Shown: piece after piece, positions 10,500-21,375 of the stretch | Position numbering within the stretch: the first letter of the stretch is position 1 | How the letters are laid out: every line of letters starts with the position of its first letter | Source: Eulemur rufifrons | Taxonomy: Eukaryota; Chordata; Mammalia; Primates; Lemuridae | Assembly (NCBI RefSeq): GCF_041146395.1 | Contig: NC_091010.1 | Coordinates: forward strand, 52,534,001-52,598,000 | Length of the DNA stretch: 64,000 nucleotides | Direction: 5' to 3' | Notes under the pieces: model-generated | What the model was told of the DNA's origin: nothing | Seen by the model: the letters and a program-made list of their open reading frames with translations, nothing else | Databases searched by the model: none | Made by a program: the position numbers and the translations under genes

Positions 10500-10608
10500 A
10501 AGGACATTGACCTATTCATTTGTATCCTCAGTCCTCCACCTGGTGTCTGGCACAAATGAAGTCCTCAAATAGGTTTAGTGAGTGAATAAAAGAATAAATA
10601 AGTGAGTT
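10500..10608 (+). mobile_element. L2 LINE 3' end
   Basis: 'catttgtatcctcagtcctc', 'ctggtgtctggcacaaatga' and 'tgaataaaagaataaataag' are in the order of the L2 3' terminus ('cctggcacatagtaggtgct' and a TGAA-type end). Confidence 0.75.
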
Positions 10609-10960
10609 TTTGTGAGTGAGATAATGTTTATTTTACCAAAGACGGAAAACAGGAAGTTGGTGTTGAATTTGCTTCTTTTGTTGTCTTATTTTATCACTCA
10701 CAAATTGAACTAATTAATGGTTCTTGACAGGAAAGGAGGTGCTTTCTAGATAAATTGACTCCTGCTGGGTAAATCAGTGGCCACTATATCTTAATCTGGT
10801 AAAAGTACTCAGATGGTTTAAAAGGAATTCCAGGGTTTATGCTAACATGTATCAGAAGGAAGCATTAAATAGGTTCTCATCTGACCATCCTTAAATGCTG
10901 AATTCCTCATTCCTTCCTTGTGTGAAATAGCAGATAGGGAACAGAAATAGGTTCAGATCC
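10609..10960. other. Unique AT-rich sequence
   Basis: No feature recognised. Confidence 0.45.
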
Positions 10961-10964
10961 AAAC

Positions 10965-11170
10965 ACACTTGGGTTAGACTCTCATCTGCACCATTTCCTA
11001 TTTCTGTAACCTTGGCACACTGTTAGTTGCTTAGGAGCCTCAGTTTCCCTATCTGTAAAATCAGAGTAGTAATCTAGACCACATGAAATTAGTCGCTACA
11101 ATACGGTATAAGCGATATACTGAATGTAAAGTTTCAAACATACTGCCTGGGTCTTGGTAGGTGCCCATTA
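10965..11170 (+). mobile_element. MIR SINE
   Basis: 'aggagcctcagtttccctat' and 'ctgtaaaatcagagtag' are a clear MIR core, followed by the diverged 3' part ('tactgcctgggtcttggtag'). Confidence 0.85.
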
Positions 11171-11398
11171 AGTAGAAGGCATCACTTTAATCAATCCATT
11201 CCCTTTAAAGAGATTAGCAATTTTGGTTTGTGGTTGGGTGCATAGGTTAAATCCTTAGGAACCCCTTTACAACTCAACCAAGCACTGTTGTAGAAACCAA
11301 CTAACAACCAACCAACAAACAAAACACGGAAAACAGGATTTTGATCATGTGCTATTAATACATCTGCTAGTGTGCCCCAAGGTTTTCATCTTTAAGGA

Positions 11399-11437
11399 GT
11401 TCTCTCTCTCTCTCTCCGTCTCTCTCTCTCTTCCTCC
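11399..11437. repeat. (CT)n microsatellite
   Basis: Two CT runs separated by 'ccgt'. Confidence 0.93.
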
Positions 11438-11487
11438 TTTTCACTGAAGGGCATGGCATAACAGATGACATATGCTTACTTCTAAAT

Positions 11488-11640
11488 CAAGGAAGCAGAT
11501 GTGTGACCTTCACGAGCCATTTAACCTCTCCTGGCTTCTCTTTGCTCACTGTTAAAATGAATCAGTTGGACTAGACAATCCCTATGGTCTTTCCTGGTCA
11601 ATGGTTTGTGATTCTAGGAAATGAACATTCACAGTTTCTA
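11488..11640 (+). mobile_element. MIR-family SINE (MIR3/MIRc-like)
   Basis: 'gtgtgaccttcacgagccat', 'ttaacctctcctggcttctc', 'gttggactagacaatcccta' and 'tttgtgattctaggaaatga' match a MIR variant whose 3' part reads 'ggactagatgatctctaagg'. Confidence 0.7.
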
Positions 11641-11744
11641 GATACCAAATCAAGACATCAGTCCAATTAAAAATATTAAACCAAATAAAGCCAAATAAGC
11701 TTCTTAACTTTGCCTTAATGGGCTTAGGACATACAGACACTGTG

Positions 11745-11828
11745 GTGTTATTTTTTATATGTGTCTGTATGTATATATTAAAACATGTATATAAAAAATA
11801 TATATATACACACACATACATATATATG
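11745..11828. repeat. AT/CA-rich low-complexity repeat
   Basis: Mixed TA, TATG and CACA units directly before the LTR. Confidence 0.85.
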
Positions 11829-12545
11829 TTTTCATCCACGGGTCCTGGCTCATAACCTCCATAGCCCTTGTTACAGTCTTTTGTTATAATGTTGGTGTGT
11901 TTGGCCTCAGGAAACAGGATCTCTCTGCCTTCTCTTGCCCTCCTTTCACCTGCCCCAAGGCAGGGCTCTCATTATCCCCCACCTTCCTGATTCTGAGTCC
12001 AAGAGCCTCATTCCAGAGAGGGTCCTGCTCCATATCCTCAAGGCTAATCACATTTCCATAGGATTAACCATAAAAACCCTAGAGGACTGGGTTGGAAGAG
12101 CTTCCAGACAGCTGAACATGTGGAGGTTTCTGGAGGGTGGTGTCCCAGGGAGGGCATGGAAGCTCCACACCTTTTCCCCATACTTCACTCTATGCATCTC
12201 TTTATCTGCATCCTTTGTAATATCGTTTATAATAAACCAGTAAACATTGTTTCCCCGAGTGCTGTGAGCCACTCCAGCAAATTAGTCAAATCCAAAGGGG
12301 GGTTGTGGGAACCCCAACTTGAAGCCGATCACTCAGAAGTTCCAGAGGCCTGGACTTGTGACTGGTGTCTGAGGGGGGCAATTTTAAAGATTGAGCCCCC
12401 ACCCTGTGGGATCTGACACTACCTCCAGGTAGACAGTGCTGGAATTGAATTAAAGGATACCTGGCTGATGTCCACTGCTTGGTGTGTGGGGAAAAACCTC
12501 ACATTTGGTCACAGAAGTCGTCTTTTGTGTTGATAATTGTGGTAT
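11828..12545 (+). mobile_element. Solo endogenous retroviral LTR, probably class I (ERV1-type)
   Basis: The layout is that of an LTR: a U3 part, a TATA-like 'cataaaaa' at 12,069, a polyadenylation signal 'aataaa' at 12,231-12,236, and a 3' part 'gatctgacactacctccagg' and 'gcttggtgtgtggggaaaaa' that I recall from primate ERV1 LTRs of the MER-LTR kind. No gag-pol-env sequence adjoins it. Exact ends and subfamily are uncertain. The frames at 11,935-12,416 lie within it and are not genes. Confidence 0.7.
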
Positions 12546-12831
12546 GAGAGGAAACATGGTTTGAGTGTTTTTCCAAAACACTTTGCTAGATGCTACCATA
12601 TGGGATTTCAATCAATAGTTATACCCCATGAAAGCAAATTGCCTAAAGCAAACATGACTTTATGTTTGTTTTCATAAAAGGGTGTTTTGGTCACTCACTA
12701 ACAAGTTGGCATCTTTCTGTAATACTGGGAAGGTACCATAAAGGCATTTGCATCATGGCCAATATTCTATGTCAGTAGTCAGGAGGATGGGTTTACCAGT
12801 TTCAGAGCACATTAGTCAGAAAAGGTCCCAG
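12546..12831. other. Unique spacer between LTR and L1
   Basis: No feature recognised. Confidence 0.4.
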
Positions 12832-13393
12832 CAGGAGATACCTCAAAGAACTAAAAGTAGAACTACCATTTGATCCAGAAATCCCACTGGATATCTACCC
12901 AAAGGAAAAATAGACATCCTATAAAAAAGGCATCTGCACTCAAATGTTTATAGCAGCACAACTCACAATTGGAAAGATGTGGAAACAACCCAAGTGCCCA
13001 TCAGTGCATGAGTGGATTAACAAAATGTGGTATATGTATACCATGGAGTACTACTCAGCCATAAAAAATTGATGAACTACCTGTTATATTTTCCTGGATG
13101 GAGCTGGATGGAGCCCATTCTTCCAAGTGGAATAGCACAAGAATGGAAAAACAAATACCACATGTAGTCGCCATTAAACTGGTACTAACTAATCAACACT
13201 TACGTGAACATATGGAAGTAACAGTCACAGGGTGTCAAGCAGGTGGGAGGGGGGACAAGGGGATGGGCAATTCCACACCTAACAGATGGGGGATGGGCAC
13301 ACTTGTTGGGCAATGCAAAGGCAATATATGTAACCAAAGCATTTGTACCCCCATAATACTCTGAAATTAAAAAAAAGAAAAGAAAAAAGAGAA
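12832..13393 (+). mobile_element. 5'-truncated L1: end of ORF2 plus 3' UTR (strepsirrhine type)
   Basis: It opens in the ORF2 C-terminal region ('gaactaccatttgatccaga', 'cccaagtgcccatcagtgca', 'gtatatgtataccatggagt') and passes into a 3' UTR with a G-rich polypurine tract ('gtgggaggggggacaagggg'). It ends 'catttgtacccccataat' and an A-rich tail. The ORF2 part is interrupted and cannot be made. It is the longest sample in the window of the young L1 3' end seen in four shorter copies. Confidence 0.93.
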
Positions 13394-13880
13394 AGTCTCA
13401 CTACATCTACCCATAGGGGAACTCACAGCCCCCTAACCATACACTGCTCATTCAAGCATGCAACTGCAGACAGACTTGGTGTTCCTCTACCTAAAACTCT
13501 CTGAAACCACAGTATGTAGTAAACATTCAGTAAACGTTAGCTTACTCGCTCCCAGAAAAACCCCAGGAATAAAAGAAGAGCCTCGTCTTTTTAAGTCTAC
13601 TGCTTAAATTCTCAATAGGTCATGCTATTAATTCAATAAATATGTGTTGAAACCTTATTTTGTGACAGGCCAGAATTAGGTACACTGAATGTGGGAGGAG
13701 GTACAGAAATTAGGTCAGTTATTTTTATGGACATTACAATTAAGGTTGGGGAACAGTCATTGATCAAACACACACACATAGTTGTATGTATATATGCACA
13801 AAAAACTCATTCTGCCTCTTTCTCACTCCTACCCAAGTTTTCGGATGGCAGCCAAGCTCTTCATCTTTTCTTATATTAGG
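13394..13880. other. Unique sequence
   Basis: Short CA run near 13,770. No gene or clear repeat. Confidence 0.4.
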
Positions 13881-14100
13881 TACTTACTAGTGTTGAAAAC
13901 AAGCCACATTCTAGGCAGAGGGAACAGCTTGTGTGACATCTCTGAGACAGGGAGGAACACGGTGGCAAGGAAAGAGCTGATGGAAGGTGTGTTTTGAGTG
14001 CAGTGAGTGGAAAGTAGAGGAGCCTAAGGTGAACCTTGGAGGGATGTGCAGGTCCAGAGAGGAGTGCCACATCATACAAGGACTTACAGGTTCTAAAATT
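13880..14100. repeat. Possible ancient unnamed mammalian repeat
   Basis: 'cattctaggcagagggaaca', 'gcttgtgtgacatctctgag' and 'ggtccagagaggagtgccac' follow the order of a dispersed mammalian sequence whose consensus reads near 'ggcagagggaacagcatgtg'. The several overlapping frames here are by-products. Confidence 0.45.
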
Positions 14101-14259
14101 ATTTTAACCATATTTCCACTTGAAAAAATTAAATGCATCAAGAGTGGTCTACTCTCTGCTTCTTTTTTGTAGTGATAAGAACATATCTTTTGTCGGTCAA
14201 GTGCCAGTCTCCACATTCAATACTTAAGTACCAGGTGACCTCAGACAAGCACGATAATA

Positions 14260-14480
14260 ACATTATTAAAAATAATGGCTATCATTTCTGGAGAACACCT
14301 AAAGACCTGGGCTAAATACTGTACACATCACATAGTACTTCATCTATCTACACCACAAAGTAGGCATTATTTTTATCCCTAAGTTAAAAAATATGGTTAA
14401 ATATCTAGCTTGAGGTCATACAACTGTTTTTAAATCACATCTAAACCCAAAATGTGTACAATTCAACAGTCCTCTGGGCT
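14260..14480 (-). mobile_element. MIR SINE
   Basis: 'taataatggctatcatttct', 'ctaaatactgtacacatcac', 'ccacaaagtaggcattattt' and 'cttgaggtcatacaactg' follow the antisense MIR order. Confidence 0.75.
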
Positions 14481-16135
14481 TTTACCTCTGCCTCGCTCTT
14501 TGTGTCTCGGTTCCCCATATCGACAGCTCTGTTATACGAACAAAGGAAAATCACAAATATAACAGCTGTAGACACATACTAATAAGATGTCTTAAAATTG
14601 AATTTCATGGAAGTGAAAAAGCAATTTTACTCAGTGTTTTTCTTTGTTTGGAGGGATAGGAAAGGTTGAAATAAAAGCATAGCAGTGGCAAAACCCACTT
14701 GATTTTGAACAGGAATAAACTTTTCTCAATTAACACAATCATCATTTTAAACACAGACCTCATTTTTACATTACACTGAGTTTAACACTCAAAAGATTTT
14801 AAAAACCATATGGAAGGGGAAATGTTAATAAAGATGAAATATAATGCAAGAGAGAAAAAAGATCAGATGACAAAAAACTAAGGAAAGGGACAAAATCACA
14901 AGCACAGAAAGAGAACAGGAAAAACAGCAGTTCTAAATGAATGAAAAGCACCACATCACCAGGGATGTAGGAGATGCTGAATCTTCTCAATTCCCCTGAA
15001 TCTCAGAATCTCATCCCTGTCATCACTGTTCTTAGAGAAATAATTAGAGGGATAACTAGTGTTCATAGTTCTCAAACTGTTCTTTTCCTAGAAACTGGTT
15101 TGTTTCTGAATGGGATAGCTTAGCTTACTTGGAGGGTATTATCATGGAGGCTGAAGCAGAGGTATAAACAGATGAAATCATGCCAAAAAATCAGAAGTTT
15201 CCCATCTTGGTTTGGAAATATTGATATGACAAGCTCTCCTTTTCCTAAACCTTGGAATAATTGGAGACTGTGAGAACTATTATGGGTATCAATAGTTTCT
15301 TCTTTCATTTACAGCTAAGCTGCCTCATTTGATTTCATCAAAAAGTAACTTTCCAGTGATCCTTTTCAACCCCTGCCAGATTTTTTTCCCATTTCCAATG
15401 CATTTTTTCTAGCCATGGCCCATAATACTTATCAAATTAGCAATCTGAAAGCAATTGATCATGTCCATAGTCATTTCAGGAATCAATGCCTAGGGCCTGG
15501 AGACACAGAGTAACATCATTTGGCAAACTGCCTTGAATGACTTTATTTCCATTCTTACTGAAAATGACTGACTTCTCTGGAAGGTTTCTGTGATATTGGT
15601 AGGAAAAAAAAAAACATTACATTAATAGCCTCAAAACATGAATGACATCCAATCTATTTATCTCCAGCACTGGCTTTTAGGTCATAATTTTTAACTGCTT
15701 GGATGTCATTGTTTTTGGGCTTCCCTTTGACGATTCAAACTGTATTTGTGTTCCACACTAAACTCAGCATCCCCTCTGCTTTCCTTCAGTTCCCTTTTCT
15801 CACTTTGCTTTACTACGACCCCATGTTTCTGCTTTCCAAAGTCAGAAATCTGGACAAACTCTGATATGTTCTTCTTCCCCGTATGTTATTCCATCATGTT
15901 TAAAATCTCAGACATATGCACAATCCAGTGATGCCCATGGAGTAAGAAGAGAGCCCACAGAAGTCAGCAGTAGTATTTGCAACCTTTTGCTAGCCAGAGC
16001 CAAGAACACAGAGCCTTACCGCCTCCCTGTGGGACACAGATTCCAAGGGATCTCAGTTTGAATTGGATCTGTTGGCCCAAGCTGCATCGCAGATGCATAC
16101 ACAAACATAAGACACATAAACACATATGTCCATTA
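14481..16135. other. Long repeat-poor stretch
   Basis: No Alu, L1, LTR or MIR that I can defend. Segment 15,300-15,600 looks complex and could be conserved. Frames on the two strands at 14,799-15,931 are chance-sized and share no motif with a known family. Confidence 0.4.
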
Positions 16136-16500
16136 GTAAGGACTCTTGTGGTTGCAACAATTAACAGGCATCGGCTGGGACTACTTTAAGCAAGAAAGAG
16201 AAAATAAAGGGAAAGTTATTACATGCATAAAGAGGCATGGCATGGATCAAAAGCCACGGGGACTGAGATTGGGACTCAAAAACTACGCGGATCCTAAGAG
16301 TGCTATCTGTCCACGTCTTTTCTTGATTTCTCTTTGCTTATCTGCATTTGTTCCTCTCTTTTGCTTCTCAGTCCACATTCTGGGTAGACAATGGCCACCA
16401 CAGAACTACTCTTAGAGTTCCCGCCAGTTATAGAAATGGCCACTGCCCCTCAATTTTAATTCCAGCTTCCTAGAGTGGGAAATCTGATTGACTTCAACCA
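16136..16500. repeat. Possible medium-reiterated repeat, family not identified
   Basis: 'gttgcaacaattaacaggca', 'gaaagagaaaataaaggg', and a C/T-rich centre followed by 'ctagagtgggaaatctgatt' recall a mammalian repeat with a pyrimidine-rich middle and a 'gagtctgattggcc'-like right part. I cannot name it. Confidence 0.35.
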
Positions 16501-17095
16501 GGAATGAGTTAGGAAAGATGAGTCACTTACTATAAACAAGCCTGCTAAGATTTTCCCTTGTTGCCCTACATATATTCGGAGATGTCTCCAGAAAAAAGAG
16601 AGGTTTTGCGAGTTGGGCGGTTCTCCACAGTCCCTAATGCCAAAGGGGAAATGACTACAGAGCTGTTGTTGCTGAAATTGTTCACTGACAGAGGCAATCG
16701 GACAAAGCTGAAATAACACACTTAATGCCTCTCACCCTCTCCTCACTCAGCATACATACCTCCAACTACAAGATATCCTCACACTCACTGCTTCAGTCAT
16801 CAATCTAGAAATAGATACTGGTAAAATTTTTGCCACAATCACTACCAAACCTGTCCACCCTGAAATCTGCCTGCAGAACAAGCTCTCCATCTTCCTTTTT
16901 AAAAGGAGTCATGCTTCCAAGAACCAGTGTCATGTGCTATACTTTCCCAATTCTAATTTCCCACAGAGCGTCAGTCTCACCCTACAAAAAGACAACGGTA
17001 TGATTCTTGTCAGGGGCATAGCACAGGTGGTGCAAAGTGTCTGTTCCCTACAGCTAACAGGTAGTGATGAAAACCTTGAACAAAAACGCTGATTT
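16501..17095. other. Unique sequence
   Basis: No exon, RNA gene or clear repeat. Confidence 0.4.
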
Positions 17096-17099
17096 ACCT

Positions 17100-17278
17100 A
17101 AACGTAAACACCCATTTCTATGTGCCAAATACTATGCTAAGCTCTTACTCCAATTAAATTAGCAAATTGTCATATAGCCATTCAATAAGGTAGAGATTTC
17201 CTCATTTTTACAGACAGAAACAATTATAGATCAGAGAGATTCAATACTCCTATTAACAATATAAGGAAAATTTCTAGA
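17100..17278 (-). mobile_element. MIR SINE
   Basis: 'tatgtgccaaatactatgct', 'attcaataaggtagagattt', 'cctcatttttacagacagaa' follow the antisense MIR order. Confidence 0.78.
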
Positions 17279-17289
17279 GCTTAGCTAGT

Positions 17290-17720
17290 TAGTTCTTTTT
17301 CCTTCCTTGAAGTTTATGAAATGTTTAGCTGCTTTTCTTCAATCTCACCCCACTGCCTTATTTTCAGAGTTCTGTTGTCTGCAGTACAAATGGGTTTCTG
17401 CTTCCTGGAAAACTTTTCAGCCATGTGCAGTGAGGGAGCCTGGAGCCGGTGCACCTCCAGATAATGAAATACAGAGTTAAGCAAGGCAGCTGCATGTGGC
17501 ACATTAATCACCCTTGATGCTCTGGGAGAAGTGAGATACAATTATAAGTCAGTTAATCCCTTAGTTCATTGGGAGCCGGGTGGGGAAACTGTTAATCAGC
17601 ATCATAAACACATTTGGAAAGAGATTTCCAATAGACAGCTTGAAGAGAACAGAGATAGGCAGATCAATTCAACGGGAAAATCTCCTATTTGTCACATCTG
17701 GAAGCACTCTGGTTAGGTCT
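17290..17720. other. Candidate conserved non-coding block with TTAATC cluster
   Basis: Repeat-free, mixed-complexity sequence carrying three TTAATC-type homeodomain words within 100 bp: 'attaatca' at 17,503, 'ttaatccc' at 17,553 and 'gttaatca' at 17,591. The block resembles developmental enhancer DNA. Conservation is inferred only. Confidence 0.35.
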
Positions 17721-17859
17721 TAATTAGACTGTGTAGTAAAGAAGATCTCATAAACAGAAATGGTGGGGAGGGCTGGAGAGGAGGCTCAAGGCTGAGAAGT
17801 CAATACAATTGGCCATGCTCCAAGCATCAGGGAAGACCCCAGAGTTAGGAGCGCACAGA

Positions 17860-18310
17860 GGTATTTGTAAGCTTGCCACCTTTCCATCCTTCGTAGTTTA
17901 ATTAAAACACAACTCTGATAATTCTACTAGAAGAAACGAAGCCTCTCTGCAGCTCCATTCAAAACCTGAAGAATAAAATAACCATCTCTCCGCGGGGGAT
18001 GGGTCAGTTGAACCCTGACTTCTAGCCTTCTTCCACCAGAATTCTTCTCATGATTTTTCCCCATAAACACCCTGTTTTACTTTTTAAAAATTCAAATATA
18101 AAATGATTTGATGTATTGATTTATTTTCATTAAATATATAAAAATGTTAAGCTGCCCTCTGGATCATCAACATATAATCAATGTAATCGTCATCATGTTG
18201 AAGGACTATCAGCTCGAAGCTATACGATTCAGCTATTTTTAATAACTGAAAACACAAATGCATGTACGATTTCAGTTAGGCATCTGTGATATCAAAAATA
18301 GCTTAGGATA
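17860..18310. other. Candidate conserved non-coding block, AT-rich
   Basis: AT-rich but non-repetitive, with retained CpGs ('aatcgtcatc', 'gctcgaagc', 'atacgattc') around 18,185-18,230. No coding frame or repeat family is visible. Confidence 0.3.
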
Positions 18311-18950
18311 CTTATCACTTCCTTTTTAATCCCAACCAATCTTTAGATTGGATGGAATGCACTGACCCAGATGATGTCCAGGCTCCCTAAACCTTTTTTA
18401 AACACAGACACTTACATCCTGTTCCAATGTTATCCTAAGGCATCTTAGAGCGTCTTGCTTCAGTGACTTATTCCAGGAAAAAAAAAAAATATTCACCTAT
18501 AATATTATGCAAGGTTCTCTCTATAGAAAAGCACAGTGAATCAAGTGCTTTGCTTCTCACCAAGAATGTCTCTTCTTGTCAAATAGTTAAATAAAGGTAT
18601 CTTTACCTGAACCCAGCAGCTTAGTGCCCCAGCATTCAGCTAACACCATTATCCGCAGAACCATGCTTTGGTAGAAGAATGGAGTAATAGATCTCATATT
18701 TGTCATTAGTAATAGAATGAAAGTTAATCAGGGAACTATGTATAGTGGAGCTTCATGGGCAATCAGGTATTCTACAGAAGAGGCATAGGGTTCCCTGATT
18801 GATTGTAAGCCATCGCCTACAATTTGGGCTTTTCCTCCTCTAACTTTCTTTGCCTGCCAATGAAAATGCTCATATCTCACTTAAATGCTATATCATATTT
18901 AAGAATCATTAAATCCCTAACATGTCTAAGAATAGACTAATAGGTAAAGG
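18311..18950. other. Unique sequence
   Basis: Contains an A run at about 18,478-18,489. No gene or repeat recognised. Confidence 0.4.
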
Positions 18951-18954
18951 GATA

Positions 18955-19150
18955 ACACTTCCAGAATGCTGGCACACTAAGAGCTTTACTTGGATGGTCT
19001 CATTTAATCCTCACAAATATCCAATGAAATCAACATTGTAAGTATTGTCCCCATTTTATAGCTCAGAGTCATATGTACTGTTTGTACAGAATCAGGATTT
19101 GAACCCAGACACTGTGATTCTTAAGCCTTCATATTTATACTATTCCATAG
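18955..19150 (-). mobile_element. MIR SINE
   Basis: 'tctcatttaatcctcacaaa', 'gtccccattttatagctcag' and 'caggatttgaacccagac' are diagnostic of antisense MIR. Confidence 0.88.
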
Positions 19151-19308
19151 TGTTATATCTACTAGGGATAGAGTAACATTAAAAGTCCACCCTGGATGCA
19201 TATTTTGTTTAATTCAACCTGTGTGATGGGAAAAATGTTTAATAATTTGGTCATAAGAAATGCCAAATTATTAGAGCCTTTCATTTTTGAGACCTATTAG
19301 AGAGAATA

Positions 19309-19411
19309 CAGTTGGCCCTCCATATCTGCAGGTTCCGCATCCTTGAATTCAACCTACTGCAGATTGAAAATATTCAGGAAAAAAAAATAAAAAATAACAC
19401 ACACACAAAAA
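19309..19411 (-). mobile_element. MER2 DNA transposon (Tigger group), first part
   Basis: Starts right after 'ta' with 'cagttggccctccatatctg' and 'aggttccgcatccttgaatt', the MER2 terminal inverted repeat, and runs to 'gattgaaaatattcagg' before the Alu. The second part is at 19,629-19,850. Confidence 0.9.
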
Positions 19412-19628
19412 AATATAGGCTTGGCATGTGGCTCATGCCTGTAATCCTAGCACTCTGGGAGGCTGAGGCGGGAGGATCACTTGAGCTCAGGAGTTCGAGA
19501 CCAGCCTCAGCAAGAGTGAGACCCCATCTTAACTAAAAATATAGAAAAAATTAGCCAGGTGAGGTTCCTGAGTTAGGCTGATGCCACCACACTCTAGCCT
19601 GGACAACAACAACAACAACCAAAAAAAA
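19412..19628 (+). mobile_element. Alu SINE, strepsirrhine-type, internally deleted
   Basis: Left arm from 'ggcttggcatgtggctcatg' through 'gaccagcctcagcaagagtg'. After 'aaaattagccaggtg' about 70 bp of the right arm are missing, and it resumes 'aggttcctgagttaggctga'. The 'gcaagagtgagacc' and 'ggctgatgccaccac' words are those I associate with lemur/galago Alus. Ends in a (CAA)n and A-rich tail. Inserted into MER2. Confidence 0.88.
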
Positions 19629-19850
19629 AGTATAACAACTATTTACGTAGCATACATAGCATTTACATTGTATTAGATATTATAAGTAATCTAGAGATAA
19701 TTAGAAGTATACAAGAGGATGTGCATAGGTTATATGCAAATACTACACCATTTTATATAAAGGACTTGAGCATTTGGAGATTTTGGTATTCTGGGTGGGG
19801 AGCAGGGGTCCTGAAGCCAATCTTTCTTGGATACCGAAGGACAACTATAT
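19629..19850 (-). mobile_element. MER2 DNA transposon, second part
   Basis: 'tataacaactatttacgtag', 'tataagtaatctagagataa', 'gatgtgcataggttatatgc', and 'ggataccgaaggacaacta' followed by 'ta' complete the element. The flanking TA dinucleotides fit a Tc1/mariner-type target duplication. Confidence 0.9.
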
Positions 19851-20465
19851 TTATGAGGTAGAAATTAGGAACATTGAACCCATGCCAGTATTCTGTTTCC
19901 AAACACATACACGCATATAATATTTTGAGAAGAGACATAGGTGACTTAAAGTCACCGACATAAGTGAACTTAAATTCTCTGCACACTAAGCCTGGAGGTG
20001 AGCTCATCAAGCCATTTGGATCGGTTGGCCAACAGACTCATTGTTTCTCCCTGAGCTAGTTCCATAGGACCATTCTTAACGGAGATTGCAACACAAGTAA
20101 GAACTATAGCTGTCAGAATGGGCTATTGCCTCAGAGCCAAGGCATTAGAGACCTCCTCAGGCAGCGCTACCTTCTCTTTCTACATCATTTGAATATCCTC
20201 TGTTAAAATACCTGGTCTCCATCCACCATCCAGTTCTCATTTGGGTGAAGGAAATCTCTTGGTTAAGAAAATGTCAAGTTCTAAAACATTTAATAGGGTG
20301 CTATAAGCATCCTCCCTTACACAGTTCCATTTAGAAAGAGGGCTCCATCCCTGCTGGTTTTCTACCTACCTGGTCATTTATGTTTTAAATTAGGAACTAA
20401 AGCCACGAAGCTGGTTTTCCAAAAGACTCGACTGAGGTCATATGTTTCCACAGTGACACAAGTCA
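19851..20465. other. Unique sequence
   Basis: No repeat or exon recognised. Confidence 0.4.
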
Positions 20466-20600
20466 TGTAACTAACTGGGAAGTGCATGAGGGCACGCTAC
20501 CTTGCAGGCTCCTAGAGACAGGCACCAGGCCTATGTGCTCATTTCAGAGCTGCATACGGCCCTGATAGTAGCTCAATAAGAAATAAGCAACCATAATATG
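20466..20600 (+). mobile_element. Probable L2 LINE 3' end
   Basis: 'aggctcctagagacaggcac' and 'tgatagtagctcaataagaa' match the L2 3' order ('ctccatgagggcagggac' then 'tagtaggcgctcaataaa'). Confidence 0.5.
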
Positions 20601-21185
20601 TTTGCATTTCCATCTGGCTCCAGGACCCAAAGAAGCTTAAATAAATATTGGCATATTTTATAAATGAGCTGTGGGAGAGGGGGAAGCCCAGCATCTTTCT
20701 CAGATGAAATCAGTTCTAGGCAAAATCGTGGGAAAACTTGGTGCAATTCTCAAAATATTGAACATTATATTGTTTTTCCTGCAAATGACTCATTTGATTC
20801 TTACAACATCCCTTTGAGGTAAACACCAGAAAAGGATCATTAGTTCCAATTGCTTCAGCTGGGGAAGCTAATAGAAGAAACTTGTTCATCAAGTCCCAAA
20901 CAAAATTTAAAAGGAAGGAACTTTCTATGTGCTCTGTTTTGAGGACACTTTATTCATTTATTTGTTAATTCCTCTATTTAGTTATTTACAGATAGGTGTC
21001 ACCAAACAAAGCTATAGAGGAAAAAAGGAGATTTGTCAGAGTACCAAATTGAAACTTCATAAGCTTCGCTAGATGAAATTAAAAGAAAACAGAAAAACAA
21101 ATTTCCCCTAAAGCTATAGAAAATGTGTAGAAAAAAATTAGGGGCAGGGCACAGAAGGAAGAGCAACCACTTAGCGATATAATGT
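20601..21185. other. Unique sequence with a weak MIR trace
   Basis: A weak antisense MIR trace lies at about 20,785-20,880 ('cttacaacatccctttgagg'). Otherwise nothing recognised. Confidence 0.4.
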
Positions 21186-21189
21186 TCAT

Positions 21190-21375
21190 GGGTCAGAAAA
21201 GACAGAGATAAGTTCTAGATCTGAATTGGCTGATTAATATGTGGTCCCAGGCAAACTGCTTCACTTCTCTTTGTTTTTTAATTCGTAAAATGGGGATGAG
21301 GATCCAAGTAGAACCTCAGAGATGGGTTGGGGATGGTGAGGATTAAATGAGATACTACACATTTAATATTCAGTA
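21190..21375 (+). mobile_element. MIR SINE
   Basis: 'gttctagatctgaattggct', 'cgtaaaatggggatgaggat' and 'gaggattaaatgagatacta' are in MIR order. Confidence 0.85.

Noticed and set aside
13911..14216. 101-codon minus frame
   Set aside because: Overlaps a probable ancient repeat and other frames on both strands, with no coding signature.
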